A stretch of 64,000 nucleotides of DNA, from contig CAZFRM010000008.1 of NCBI GenBank assembly GCA_964521255.1, positions 1 through 64,000 on the forward strand. The letters run 5' to 3'. The notes below the pieces were generated by a model. It did not search any database and had not been told where the DNA came from. It saw nothing but the letters and a program-made list of their open reading frames with translations. Positions 15,465 to 23,938 of this stretch are shown here, one piece after another. The position numbers and the translations under genes were made by a program. Origin of the DNA: ZC4RG29 sp964521255 (GTDB lineage Bacteria > Bacteroidota > Bacteroidia > Cytophagales > Cyclobacteriaceae). Position 1 is the first letter of the stretch; every line of letters begins with the position of its first letter.

Positions 15465-16445
15465 CTAAAATACAGATGCCTTTGTTTTTAGACCTGTCGT
15501 TTCTTCCAGTCCAAACATGATATTCATATTTTGAATAGCCTGGCCGGATGCCCCTTTCATGAGATTATCGATAACACTTTCGACGAACACCATTTCATTA
15601 CGCTTTTTGATAGAGATAAAGATTTTATTTGTATTGATTACTTTCTTCAAATGAAGATCAGCTCCATTAACATGAATAAACGGATGATCTGCATAGTATT
15701 CCTTATACAACTCTCTTATTTTCTCGCCGCTTAAATCCGTTCGTGTGTACAGGGTCGAAAAAATTCCCCTGGGAAAATTGCCGCGTATGGGTACCATATA
15801 AATTCTGGAACGGAAAGAAGGATTAACCTTCAAAAGAGTTTCTTGTATTTCATGCAAGTGTTGATGTTCAAAGACTTTGTAAGCAGAAATATTATTGTCT
15901 CTCCAACTAAACAAAGAAGTTACAGAAAGATCCTGTCCTGCGCCTGTCGATCCCGTAATACAGTTGACATGAATTTCCTCTCCGGCGTATTCTGCCAAAG
16001 GTAATAATGCAAGTTCAAGCCCCGTTGCAAAACAACCGGGATTGGCAACAGAATTACTTTGTCTGATTAATTCACGATTAAGTTCCGGCAATCCATATGT
16101 AAACTTTCTTCCAAATTGTGCAGCATCTTTATCCAGGCGAAAATCCTGACTTAGGTCAATGATCCGGACGGTAGCCGGAATCTTATTTTCTTCCAAAAAT
16201 TTTCTGGAATGTCCGTGACCTTTGCAAAGAAAAATTAAATCCACCTCGGCATCCAATACTTTGGTGAACCTCAAATCGAATTCTCCTTCCAGGTCGGGGT
16301 GCAACATCGAAACTTTCTTTCCTTCCTGGCTTGAGCTATTGATGCATTGAATTTTAACATCAGGATGATTTACCAATAGCCTGATTAACTCACCTGCGGC
16401 AAAACCTGCACCTCCGACAATTCCTACTTTAATTTTCGCTTTCAT
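15465..16445 (-). CDS. argC: N-acetyl-gamma-glutamyl-phosphate reductase
   Basis: 326 residues. The N-terminal NAD(P)-binding motif VGIVGGAGFAAGELIRLL, DLSQDFRL, and the catalytic Cys138 in NSVANPGCFATGLELALLP are the ArgC signature; GSTGAGQDLSVTSLF and the His-rich FEHQHLHEI also fit. ArgC makes N-acetylglutamate semialdehyde in arginine biosynthesis. No other arg gene is in the window; here it is alone within stress genes, 35 bases downstream of a RIC paralogue. It may be a second or relocated copy. No catalytic residue appears lost. Confidence 0.92.
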   Translation of the reverse strand: MKAKIKVGIVGGAGFAAGELIRLLVNHPDVKIQCINSSSQEGKKVSMLHPDLEGEFDLRFTKVLDAEVDLIFLCKGHGHSRKFLEENKIPATVRIIDLSQDFRLDKDAAQFGRKFTYGLPELNRELIRQSNSVANPGCFATGLELALLPLAEYAGEEIHVNCITGSTGAGQDLSVTSLFSWRDNNISAYKVFEHQHLHEIQETLLKVNPSFRSRIYMVPIRGNFPRGIFSTLYTRTDLSGEKIRELYKEYYADHPFIHVNGADLHLKKVINTNKIFISIKKRNEMVFVESVIDNLMKGASGQAIQNMNIMFGLEETTGLKTKASVF

Positions 16446-16480
16446 TATAAACGCTTTAAACCAGGTTCATTGATATTGAC

Positions 16481-17200
16481 TTAGTTCAAATTCATGTTGA
16501 TATGCCGGGCAAAGTCAAGCGCTTTTGGAAAGAGGATGTTATTTTCCAGGTGCATGTGTATCTTCAGGTCATTTTCAAGTTCCATCATGACATTATAGGT
16601 TATTAAATAAATGTTTTCATTGCTACGCATAATGGTATAGTTACGGCTTACATTAGCTAACACCTTTACCTTTTCAACTTCTCTTACGCATTCCTCTTTC
16701 ATCAATGCTATGGGTTGAGTCATTGCCCGGTACCCGGATGAAGAGAAAGTTTTATCTTTTTCCATTTTCGCAATGAATGGGAAGAGGATAGTCTCTTCAT
16801 AACCCATGTGAGTTTTCAGGTACAGCGAAAGCTTTTCAAAAGCATTTTTAACAGGCTGTAGAATTGCCCGCTCACTTTCGTATTCGCTTATGATTTTTTC
16901 CAGGGTATGCTTTATAAAAACCAATTTCCTTTCAGCAAAACGATGATGTTTCAACAGAATATAAGTAGAGAGCCCCGTCATGTTCATGTGTATGAAATCA
17001 GGCGAACATTTATTCAGCTCTGCAGCGTGAGACAAATCCTCAAGCAAAGTTACCATCGGAATATTGCCATCGATACAGGCATCTTCCAATGTCTGGTTCC
17101 CTTTTGAATAGAAATTTATTCCGTAATAATTGAAGACAGAAGCCGTTTCGATATTACCTGCAACGATCATCCCAACCCTGTCCGATTTTTTCAATCTCAT
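16481..17200 (-). CDS. Degenerate RIC-like DUF542/hemerythrin protein
   Basis: 239 residues, colinear with RIC along the whole length. The cysteine pair FCCMG of RIC is replaced by FYSKG (residues about 31-35), and the His of the DHAREGE segment is missing (KEECVREVE). Other ligand positions are kept: KHHRFAERK, HMGYEETILFPFI and HMHLENNILFPKA. It therefore probably cannot use the RIC cysteine chemistry and may have an incomplete di-iron site; a sensing, iron-binding or regulatory role is possible. It is preceded by a very strong Shine-Dalgarno sequence, rare in this phylum, and is divergent from an AraC regulator. Confidence 0.85.
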   Translation of the reverse strand: MRLKKSDRVGMIVAGNIETASVFNYYGINFYSKGNQTLEDACIDGNIPMVTLLEDLSHAAELNKCSPDFIHMNMTGLSTYILLKHHRFAERKLVFIKHTLEKIISEYESERAILQPVKNAFEKLSLYLKTHMGYEETILFPFIAKMEKDKTFSSSGYRAMTQPIALMKEECVREVEKVKVLANVSRNYTIMRSNENIYLITYNVMMELENDLKIHMHLENNILFPKALDFARHINMNLN

Positions 17201-17206
17201 TAGATT

Positions 17207-17217
17207 CCACCTCCTTT
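17207..17217 (-). promoter_or_regulatory. Strong Shine-Dalgarno sequence
   Basis: Reading the minus strand, AAAGGAGGTGG ends six bases before the ATG of the RIC-like gene. It is a near-perfect match to the anti-Shine-Dalgarno sequence. Most genes in this window, as in Bacteroidota generally, lack one, so this supports the start at 17200 and suggests unusual translation efficiency or recent acquisition. Confidence 0.75.
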
Positions 17218-17402
17218 AAAATTCTCTACTTCACATTGAATGCTTTAATAGCGGCCTGCCCGTTAAACTATGACCAGCTACTGATGTTGTGCCAACAAAA
17301 CTAAGTATATCTGCTCGCATCTTGTTTCTTTAAACAGTCAATTATTTATCCAATCCGGCCAACTCATTTTTATTTACTATTTTTCTCCTTAATTCAAATG
17401 AA

Positions 17403-18197
17403 ATGGGACTAATAGCTTCGTTACCGGAGATTGATACTCAACCAAGAGCTGTGTTTGTTATGCACGAAAAGTCTGAAAAACTTATCCCGCTCCATACCCA
17501 CACGAAAGGACAGTTAAGTTATGTGCAGGGGGGAATTGCGTACATAACGATTGATTATAAGACGCATGTAGTACCGGCCCGTCATTATTTTTGGATTCCG
17601 CAGGGAGTACCCCATATTTTACGCATTGGATATTCTGCAACCGTATTGCGGTCACTATATTTCTATTCATATAACGATACGGCTAACCCATTCTATCGTA
17701 AATTGGGAATCTACCCGGCTAGTGAATTATTGATTCAAATGATTAACTATACAGAACGATGGGACGGGCAAAGTGTCAATAGTAAAGATGAAAATTTTGA
17801 ATTCCTGGTGGCCCTGAAAAACATACTACCCACGATGAACAACCAGGCTTTACCGATCATCTTACCGGTAACAAATGATGAGCGTTTGCTGAAGATCCTG
17901 AAATACCTCGATAGGAATATTGGTCAGCCGATTAATTTGAAAAGCATCAGCAACAAATTCAACATGAGTGAAAGATCGATGTCCCGTTTGTTTCAGTCAA
18001 GTCTGAATATCTCTTTTCTACAATACCTGAAGACATTGCGCATCATCATGGCTCTTGAAATGATACTGAAGACTAAAAAAACAATTAGCGAAATAGCTTA
18101 TGATGTGGGTTATGAAACGCTCGGTGCATTTAGTAATACCTTTTATTCATTTACAAAATCAAGGCCTTCAGACTTACGGAAAAACATAAAACGATGA
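17403..18197 (+). CDS. AraC-family transcriptional regulator with cupin sensor
   Basis: 264 residues. The N-terminal 110 residues form a cupin-like sensor (LIPLHTHTKGQLSYVQGG, HYFWIPQGVPHIL). The C-terminal 100 residues hold the double helix-turn-helix: INLKSISNKFNMSERSMSRL and TISEIAYDVGYETLGAFSNT followed by FTKSRPSDLRK. Regulators with this layout often sense small molecules. It is divergently transcribed from the RIC-like gene with a 202-base shared intergenic region, so that gene is a candidate target. The inducer is unknown. Confidence 0.9.
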   Translation: MGLIASLPEIDTQPRAVFVMHEKSEKLIPLHTHTKGQLSYVQGGIAYITIDYKTHVVPARHYFWIPQGVPHILRIGYSATVLRSLYFYSYNDTANPFYRKLGIYPASELLIQMINYTERWDGQSVNSKDENFEFLVALKNILPTMNNQALPIILPVTNDERLLKILKYLDRNIGQPINLKSISNKFNMSERSMSRLFQSSLNISFLQYLKTLRIIMALEMILKTKKTISEIAYDVGYETLGAFSNTFYSFTKSRPSDLRKNIKR

Positions 18198-18255
18198 GAG
18201 GGTGATACCATCAGACATGCTTGTGTAAAAAATAAGGTTGTCTGACTGTGCGTTT

Positions 18256-18558
18256 TTATCTTCGTATTTTTAGTTTCTCTATCATGGCCTCATTGAGATT
18301 TTCTGAGTATACACCATAAGCATCGACCAGGACGCCTTTAATACCCGTCTTTGATGAGATTGCATAAACAATACTGTTGTCGTCAGGATTGGACATTCCT
18401 TCGAAACGATGGAATTCATCTATCATAAAGTCTTCAGGATTCAATTGTAAATTATGTGAAGGACACTCAATACAATTAGCTTTGAGATTAAAGTCAACAT
18501 TGTAACCACGTTTTTTTAAATCGGTGGTTGCGTCGGATAAGCTTCTGTAGTCTTTCAT
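18256..18558 (-). CDS. Conserved Bacteroidota small protein
   Basis: 100 residues beginning MKDYRSLSDATTDLKKRGYN. The family recurs in Bacteroidota genomes, where it is often labelled phosphoribosylpyrophosphate synthetase, a label its sequence does not support: no PRPP or ribose-5-phosphate motifs and a length one third of the enzyme. The CIECPSHNLQLNPEDF segment, DEFHRFEGMSNPDDNSIVYAI and the C-terminal GVLVDAYGVY are the recognisable parts. Cytoplasmic, function unknown. Confidence 0.75.
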   Translation of the reverse strand: MKDYRSLSDATTDLKKRGYNVDFNLKANCIECPSHNLQLNPEDFMIDEFHRFEGMSNPDDNSIVYAISSKTGIKGVLVDAYGVYSENLNEAMIEKLKIRR

Positions 18559-18762
18559 TGCAATTGTTATTTAGTACAGGTAAACCAGGATGTAAGAAAG
18601 ATAGTCAATATTTTGTGGCCAATTTAAAAGGGTTGAGCCATCATACTTCATTCCTACAATATTTCAGGTTTAATATCATTGTTGTCCGAGTAAAATGTAT
18701 CAATCGTTTCGATTTTTTAGTTGGACATTAATGATTAATAATGAATGAATTTCTTTCTATTA

Positions 18763-18792
18763 CGGCCGGAATCCTTAGAATTGATCCGGCCG
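18763..18792 (-). terminator. GC-rich hairpin downstream of the VOC gene
   Basis: Perfect arms CGGCCGGA and TCCGGCCG with a 14-base loop, 8 bases after the stop of the gene at 18801-19304 on the minus strand. The following T-run is weak, so it may be a terminator or a transcript-stabilising hairpin. Confidence 0.5.
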
Positions 18793-18800
18793 GTATTTAC

Positions 18801-19304
18801 TTAGTTCATATCGAGTTCTTTTAACAAACTTTGAAGATCAAGCGGCCTGGTGAACATGGTTAATGACCCATCCTCATTTTTCGGCCATAGTTCTTTCGGC
18901 CGATCCCAATAGAGTTCCACTCCATTCCCATCAGGATCATCCAGGTATAACGCCTCTGAGACACCGTGATCCGATGCACCCGTGAGCGGATAATACGCAC
19001 GCCTGATGCGGTCGAAAATTACAGCAAGGTCTTTCCGCGTTGGGTAAAGGATAGCGGTATGGTATAATCCCACTGCATGTTCCTGAGCAGGCAGTGCGTT
19101 TAAACTATGCCATGTATTCAAACCGATGTGATGGTGATAACCGCCTGCTGATAAAAAAGCAGCCTGATCTCCGTACATCATTGTCAGTTCAAGTCCGAGC
19201 AAGTCCCGGTAAAACCCGAGTGATTTATTCAGGTCTGATACTTTGAGGTGAACGTGACCGATGCGTGTGCGATCGGGCGCTTTATAATTATTTTCTTTTT
19301 GCAT
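18801..19304 (-). CDS. VOC-superfamily enzyme (glyoxalase/ring-cleavage dioxygenase-like)
   Basis: 167 residues. Starts the fold with TRIGHVHLKVSDLNKSLGFY, which holds the first metal-ligand His, and shows GYHHHIGLNTWHSLNALP, GLYHTAIL and the second ligand set ALYLDDPDGNGVELYWDRP. One full beta-alpha-beta-beta-beta pair is present, similar to CatE-type extradiol dioxygenases. Substrate unknown. No partner genes for an aromatic pathway are nearby. Confidence 0.85.
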   Translation of the reverse strand: MQKENNYKAPDRTRIGHVHLKVSDLNKSLGFYRDLLGLELTMMYGDQAAFLSAGGYHHHIGLNTWHSLNALPAQEHAVGLYHTAILYPTRKDLAVIFDRIRRAYYPLTGASDHGVSEALYLDDPDGNGVELYWDRPKELWPKNEDGSLTMFTRPLDLQSLLKELDMN

Positions 19305-19331
19305 AGAAATCGTCAGTGTGTTTTAGTTCAA

Positions 19332-19568
19332 CTATTTTGCTAAACCAATTTGCTTCATGAAGGACTCCTCCAGTGGGAGCATTATGTTACCAAGAAAATA
19401 CCCCATATTATTTACCAGCACCTCAATTTGACAAATGTAGTCTCCGCTTTTTAAGCAACCTTTCAAACTGTCTTCCGAGCTTACATCATGCACGAACATA
19501 ATCCGCCGTGCCTCCATCATGCGAGTTACTTTGGTAGATAATTTTCCGTTTTGGATCCCAAGAGTCAA
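19332..19568 (-). pseudogene. Fragment of a short-chain dehydrogenase
   Basis: 78 residues. The central part, FVHDVSSEDSLKG followed by IEVLVNNMGYFLG and a LEESFMKQI helix, resembles the NAG region of short-chain dehydrogenases (VLVNNAGY). The TGxxxGIG nucleotide motif upstream and the catalytic YxxxK downstream are both absent, and there is a stop right after KQIGLAK. It looks like a decayed remnant. An independent small gene cannot be ruled out. The following 257 bases to 19825 hold nothing I recognise. Confidence 0.45.
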
Positions 19569-19825
19569 ACCTACCTCACAGGAATGAGAAAACGAAATTG
19601 GCGTTACATAAGTGTGATAGGAGTCGTCAAACGATGCGATTTAAAAAATTAAATATTCAGTTTGCGAAACGAATTAATGACCCGTTCGGATAAGTTGCTA
19701 AAATTGAATTGATAGTTTTAATTGTGAGTGTAATACTTGAAGCAATTATTCTCTAAGCAAGTGGTTGAAAGAATGACTCGTAGTAGCACCAATACTTGCA
19801 ACTATTTATTTATAACATGAGTGAA

Positions 19826-20233
19826 CTACTTTTTCAATGACAGAATGTAGGTGACCATCATTTCTGCATCTTCAGTTGAAAGTTTTGGATGAGGGTCCAT
19901 TACCGGAGACCCCCAAACTCCGCCTCCTCCGATGATTACTCTCTGCGCAAGCATCTTAATATAACCTTTGTTTACAGGGTATCTTTTTGCTATATCTTCA
20001 AAAGACGGTCCCACCAATTTTTGGTCTTTTTTATGACATGTATAACAATCTGAATAACTGATCAGAACTTCACCCTTTGCAGCTACCTCTGCAGGTATGC
20101 TATCATTTATACCTGGTATGATGTAATCAATCTTCTTCCTGGTATTCTTTTGTTTAGGTTCATTATTACAACCAGGCAGATAGAAGGTGACAAATAATAG
20201 GCAACCGATTAAAAGAGGCTTCTTTCTAAACAT
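19826..20233 (-). CDS. Lipoprotein cytochrome c (class I)
   Basis: 135 residues. A lipobox ends the signal at residues 19-22 (LPGC), so it should be anchored to a membrane from the periplasmic side. The heme motif is CYTCH in SYSDCYTCHKKDQKLVGPSF. The axial Met is likely in GSPVMDPHPKLS, and YILSLKK closes the domain, as in cytochromes c551/c-552. It carries electrons in the periplasm; a partner is not evident, though the cbb3-like oxidase at 10-14 kb is a candidate. Confidence 0.9.
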   Translation of the reverse strand: MFRKKPLLIGCLLFVTFYLPGCNNEPKQKNTRKKIDYIIPGINDSIPAEVAAKGEVLISYSDCYTCHKKDQKLVGPSFEDIAKRYPVNKGYIKMLAQRVIIGGGGVWGSPVMDPHPKLSTEDAEMMVTYILSLKK

Positions 20234-20390
20234 GCTTGCCAGTGCTTTTTAAAGCTTCTAATTTATTCCAAACAGTTGCAATAATGTGAGGACGTAAAAA
20301 TCCCATCAAAAAATTGGGCTAATGAGGAAGATTAAATTTCAACTTACTCACACCTAAACCAGCACCTAATAAAATATTTTCGCTGTTTAC

Positions 20391-20420
20391 AAAATAAAAG
20401 TGCCTGATATACAGGCACTT
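20391..20420 (-). terminator. Rho-independent terminator of tRNA-Glu
   Basis: Arms AAGTGCCTG and CAGGCACTT pair perfectly with a 5-base loop at 20398-20420. On the minus strand the stem is followed by a T-rich tract (TTATTTTG). It begins 16 bases after the tRNA 3' end. Confidence 0.8.
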
Positions 20421-20435
20421 AAAACTTTACACTAG

Positions 20436-20507
20436 TAGTCCGTACGGGAATCGAACCCGTGTTACCAGAATGAAAATCTGGTGTCCTAACCCCTAGACGA
20501 ACGGACC
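20436..20507 (-). tRNA. tRNA-Glu (anticodon TTC)
   Basis: 72 bases on the minus strand. Acceptor arms GGTCCGT and ACGGACT pair with a G-U at the first pair. The anticodon stem CCAGA/TCTGG encloses loop TTTTCAT with anticodon TTC. The T arm has GGGTTCGATTCCC. The discriminator is A and CCA is not encoded. Confidence 0.95.
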
Positions 20508-20605
20508 GTTTTTCTAAAGAGTCGCAAAGATAGATTGACAACCCTGATTTGCAAACCGGTGCAGTGAAATTTTTCAATTCACAGGCTTAATTTCATTTCA
20601 ATTCA

Positions 20606-20636
20606 TTGGTTTTAGAAAGCTGGTCTTTTATTTTTG
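20606..20636 (+). promoter_or_regulatory. Bacteroidota-type promoter of gapA
   Basis: TTG at 20606-20608 and TATTTTTG at 20629-20636 match the -33 (TTG) and -7 (TAnnTTTG) boxes of this phylum with 20 bases between them. The leader to the gapA ATG would be about 83 bases. Confidence 0.6.
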
Positions 20637-20725
20637 GCCTCCTGAAATGGCCACGCTTAAAAGCTCTCCATTCCAAATGTCCATAAAGATTCATTTTGAA
20701 AATTTAACCCATAACAAAAAGTACA

Positions 20726-21727
20726 ATGACTAAAGTAGGTATAAACGGATTTGGCCGCATCGGTCGTCTCGCTTTCCGTGCAGCTATGAAGCATGGTGAC
20801 ATCGAAATCGTTGGCTTAAACGATATTGTTGACCCAGAGTATATGGCCTATATGCTCCGCTATGATTCCACGCATGGAAGGTTCGATGGAACAGTAGAAG
20901 TAAAAGATGGTGGTCTTGTTGTAAACGGAAAGAAAATTCGCGTAACAGCTGAAAAAGATCCGGCTAATCTGAAATGGTCTGATGTTGGCGCTGAGATCGT
21001 TATTGAATCAACCGGCCTTTTTCTAACACAAGCCGATGGAAAAAAACACATCACTGCCGGGGCAAAGAAAGTTGTCTTCTCCGCTCCTGCTAAAGATGAC
21101 ACGCCTACTTTTGTAATGGGTGTAAATCATAAAACTTTAAAGAAAGAGCATACAATCGTTTCCAACGCATCTTGTACTACTAACTGCCTGGCTCCGATAG
21201 CTAAAGTTCTTAATGATAATTTCGGAATTCTTGAAGGCTTGATGAGTACCATTCACGCAGTGACGGCTACGCAAAAAACTGTAGACGGCCCATCATTGAA
21301 AGACTGGAGAGGTGGACGCGGCGCTTATCAAAATATCATTCCTTCTTCTACCGGTGCGGCAAAAGCAGTTGCGCTTGTAATTCCTGAACTTAAAGGTAAG
21401 TTAACCGGTATGGCATTCCGTGTTCCCGTAGCAGATGTATCGGTTGTTGATTTGACAGTACGTCTTGCAAAACCTGCTACTTACGAACAGGTTAAAGCCG
21501 CTATGAAAGCTGCCTCAGAAGGAGAAATGAAAGGCATTTTGGGTTATACTGAAGATGAAGTAGTGTCACAAGATTTCCTTGGCGATGCGCGCACTTCTAT
21601 CTTCGATGCGAAAGCAGGTATTGCACTCAATGATAACTTCGTTAAAGTAGTGTCCTGGTATGATAATGAGATGGGATATTCTAATAAACTCATTGATCTT
21701 GTTCGCGAATTATCTAAAATCGGATAG
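20726..21727 (+). CDS. gapA: Glyceraldehyde-3-phosphate dehydrogenase
   Basis: 333 residues, the standard length. The NAD-binding start VGINGFGRIGRLAFRAA and the catalytic Cys150 in SNASCTTNCLAPIAK are intact, as is WYDNEMGYSNKLIDL at the end. It makes 1,3-bisphosphoglycerate from glyceraldehyde 3-phosphate in the cytoplasm. Asn-Asp at residues 31-32 (GLNDIVDPEYMAYML) is the usual NAD-preferring type. It stands alone, with its own promoter boxes and a terminator after the stop. Confidence 0.97.
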   Translation: MTKVGINGFGRIGRLAFRAAMKHGDIEIVGLNDIVDPEYMAYMLRYDSTHGRFDGTVEVKDGGLVVNGKKIRVTAEKDPANLKWSDVGAEIVIESTGLFLTQADGKKHITAGAKKVVFSAPAKDDTPTFVMGVNHKTLKKEHTIVSNASCTTNCLAPIAKVLNDNFGILEGLMSTIHAVTATQKTVDGPSLKDWRGGRGAYQNIIPSSTGAAKAVALVIPELKGKLTGMAFRVPVADVSVVDLTVRLAKPATYEQVKAAMKAASEGEMKGILGYTEDEVVSQDFLGDARTSIFDAKAGIALNDNFVKVVSWYDNEMGYSNKLIDLVRELSKIG

Positions 21728-21747
21728 AATAACTTTAAGTATAAAAT

Positions 21748-21778
21748 TAAAAGGCTGTCCAAATGGATGGCCTTTTTC
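21748..21778 (+). terminator. gapA terminator
   Basis: A stem of AAAGGCTGTCC against GGATGGCCTTT with two G-U pairs and a 4-base loop, followed by TTTTTC. It starts about 20 bases past the gapA stop codon. Confidence 0.8.
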
Positions 21779-21788
21779 TATTTAGCTT

Positions 21789-21851
21789 TCGCAGATTAGC
21801 GCAGATAAGTTATGAAAAGCTTTCTGCGTTAATCTGCGTTATCTGCGGGAA
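21789..21851. repeat. CGCAGATTA inverted intergenic repeat
   Basis: Left part CGCAGATTAGCGCAGATAA and right part with TTAATCTGCG and TTATCTGCG face each other across about 20 bases. It lies between the convergent gapA and peptidase genes. The sequence words resemble those of the repeats at 35263 and 46021 (CGCAGATTTGCGC), suggesting a related family. Confidence 0.65.
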
Positions 21852-21859
21852 ACAAATTG

Positions 21860-23584
21860 CTAGCCTATCTTGTCCAACTCATCTTTCACAAACTCCATCA
21901 GCTCATGAATGTAGGCAGGACTGAAATCAAAGCGAATGCCTGCAGCCTTGTACACTTCAGGAATGGTAGTCATGTTACCAAGTTTTAAGGCATTCATGTA
22001 TCCGTCTAATCCTGCCTGCTTATTTTTTCTGAAATTTCTCCACACAGCGATGGCGCCAAGCTGTGCCATACCGTATTCAATGTAGTAGAATGGAACTTCA
22101 TACAGGTGAAGTTGCTTCTGCCACAAATAATCCTTAGGTGTTTGTAGTCCACTCCAGTCGGTTACTGTGTCGGCGAACTGATCAAAAATGGTATTCCATT
22201 TTATTCTTCTCTCTTCCAATGAATGCGTTGGATTTTCGTATATCCAATGCTGAAACTTATCGATGGTGGCTACCCAGGGAAGCGTTTCAATAATATCTTC
22301 AAGATGTTCGCGCTTGGCACGTTTCAATTCTTTTTCATCACTGAAGAAAATATCCCAATGATCCATCGACAGCAGTTCCATTGACATAGAAGCAAGTTCA
22401 GCTACTTCTGATGGCGTGGATTTGAAATCATTCAGTTCAAGATCACGCGTGAGGAAATTGTGAATGGCATGGCCCCCTTCGTGCATGATGGTTACCATGT
22501 CGCGCAACGTAGACGTAGCATTCATGAATATGAAGGGCACACCTATTTCAGATAAAGGATAATTATATCCACCAGGTGCTTTGCCCTTCCGTGATTCGAG
22601 ATCGAGATGTCCCATGGCTTGCATAATAGCAAGGCACTGTCCAAGAAACGGATCCAGCTTCGTAAATACTTCAATAGTTTTTTCCGTCAAATCCTTTCCG
22701 CTGGTAAATGGCTTCAACGCCTCTCGTCCTTCCGGATCAACAGCTTTGTCCCAGGGGCGAAGGGAATCAATTTGCATCACTTCTTTGCGTTCCTGCGATA
22801 AAACATTCAACATCGGCACTACTTCTTTTTCGATGGCGTTATGAAAATCGAAACAATCCTCAGGTGTGTAATCAAATCTTCCCAACGCCTTGAACATGTA
22901 GTCGCGGAAATTCTTAAAGTCAGCATTAACGGAAACCTGGTGACGAAGCTCAATCAGTTTTGTAAAGAGGTCATCAAGACTTTCTTTGTCTTTCAATCTT
23001 CGCTCTGCGATCTTATAATACACTTCCTCACGCTTCTTACGATCAGGCAACATCAGCAACACAGATGCTTGCGGAAGCGTGAGTTCCTTTCCATCCACTT
23101 CCACTGTCATGGCGCCGGAAATCTGTGCATACCTTTGTGATTCGGTGCTGATCTCTGTAAACAATGGCACGTTCTCTTCCCGAAAGATTTCAATTTCTTT
23201 TTCAAGGTTTCGGATCATGATGTCATAACCTTTAACCGAAGTGAGATCTTTTATAAAAGCTGATTCCCATGCTTTTTTATTCAGCTTATCAGAGACCGGC
23301 GCAATTTGAGGCTGAATATTTTGGATAAAGTCCTGGTAGGCTTTCAGGTACTCATCATTCTCCGTATAACAGGTCATTCGAATGTATCGCCAGGCCATAT
23401 CTTCTGAGATGACTGACTCTAATTCACTCCTGTCCTGGAACCATTTCTTCAATTCCTGAACGGAAGAAAGATTTCGCTCCAGTAAATTATCGAAGTAAGG
23501 TTTTAAATCTTCCCAGGATGTAACGCTAAAGTTTTCTCCTAAAAATTTCCGCTCGGGACGTTTTATTTTCTCCACTGTTTCCAT
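21860..23584 (-). CDS. pepF: M3-family oligoendopeptidase (PepF type)
   Basis: 574 residues. The zinc-binding motif HEGGH begins at His368 (IMHEGGHAIHNFL), with the third ligand Glu expected in FKSTPSEVAELASMSMELL. The N-terminal helical domain and the closing substrate-binding part (LHLYEVPFYYIEYGMAQLGA) match oligoendopeptidase F. It degrades short peptides in the cytoplasm; no signal peptide. It stands alone and converges with gapA. Confidence 0.9.
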   Translation of the reverse strand: METVEKIKRPERKFLGENFSVTSWEDLKPYFDNLLERNLSSVQELKKWFQDRSELESVISEDMAWRYIRMTCYTENDEYLKAYQDFIQNIQPQIAPVSDKLNKKAWESAFIKDLTSVKGYDIMIRNLEKEIEIFREENVPLFTEISTESQRYAQISGAMTVEVDGKELTLPQASVLLMLPDRKKREEVYYKIAERRLKDKESLDDLFTKLIELRHQVSVNADFKNFRDYMFKALGRFDYTPEDCFDFHNAIEKEVVPMLNVLSQERKEVMQIDSLRPWDKAVDPEGREALKPFTSGKDLTEKTIEVFTKLDPFLGQCLAIMQAMGHLDLESRKGKAPGGYNYPLSEIGVPFIFMNATSTLRDMVTIMHEGGHAIHNFLTRDLELNDFKSTPSEVAELASMSMELLSMDHWDIFFSDEKELKRAKREHLEDIIETLPWVATIDKFQHWIYENPTHSLEERRIKWNTIFDQFADTVTDWSGLQTPKDYLWQKQLHLYEVPFYYIEYGMAQLGAIAVWRNFRKNKQAGLDGYMNALKLGNMTTIPEVYKAAGIRFDFSPAYIHELMEFVKDELDKIG

Positions 23585-23794
23585 GAACCGCCAGTTTAAT
23601 TTGATGTGTGATGCTGAAGTTCACAAAAATAGAAGAAATGAGTGAATGACCGAATGCGTAATGAGTGAATAGTGGAAAGTCTGAAAGTAATTCATGAGAG
23701 GCGTTCAGCCGCTGGGTTTATTCAACGCTTTCAATAAAGTTGGAAAGTACGTTTCGGGGTTTCACTGCAAGTTGCTGAGACACGGAGAAGCGCA

Positions 23795-23938
23795 ATGGAA
23801 AGGATGTTCTTTTTAATTGAACCGCTCTGGTTTGTGGCTTTAAAAGAAGAACAGTTGCCGGAAGCTATTAAAAAGTATAATCAAACAGCTAAAAAGTTTT
23901 CCGACAACCGTCCTACCAGGGTTTCTTATTTATTCTAA
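23795..23938 (+). CDS. Possible 47-residue ORF or gene remnant
   Basis: An ATG-to-TAA frame reading MERMFFLIEPLWFVALKEEQ and continuing LPEAIKKYNQTAKKFSDNRP. The composition looks protein-like (amphipathic helix) and the stop overlaps the stop of the convergent gene at 23935. No family is recognised; it could be the tail of a decayed gene. The rest of the 350-base gap 23585-23934 shows only short tandem-like words (GAGTGAATGA, AATGAGTGAAT). Confidence 0.25.
   Translation: MERMFFLIEPLWFVALKEEQLPEAIKKYNQTAKKFSDNRPTRVSYLF

Noticed and set aside
15399..15466. Inverted repeat AGTGTCATGT/ACATGACACT between argC and peroxiredoxin as a terminator
   Set aside because: The loop is 48 bases and there is no T-run; it may be chance or a regulatory pair.
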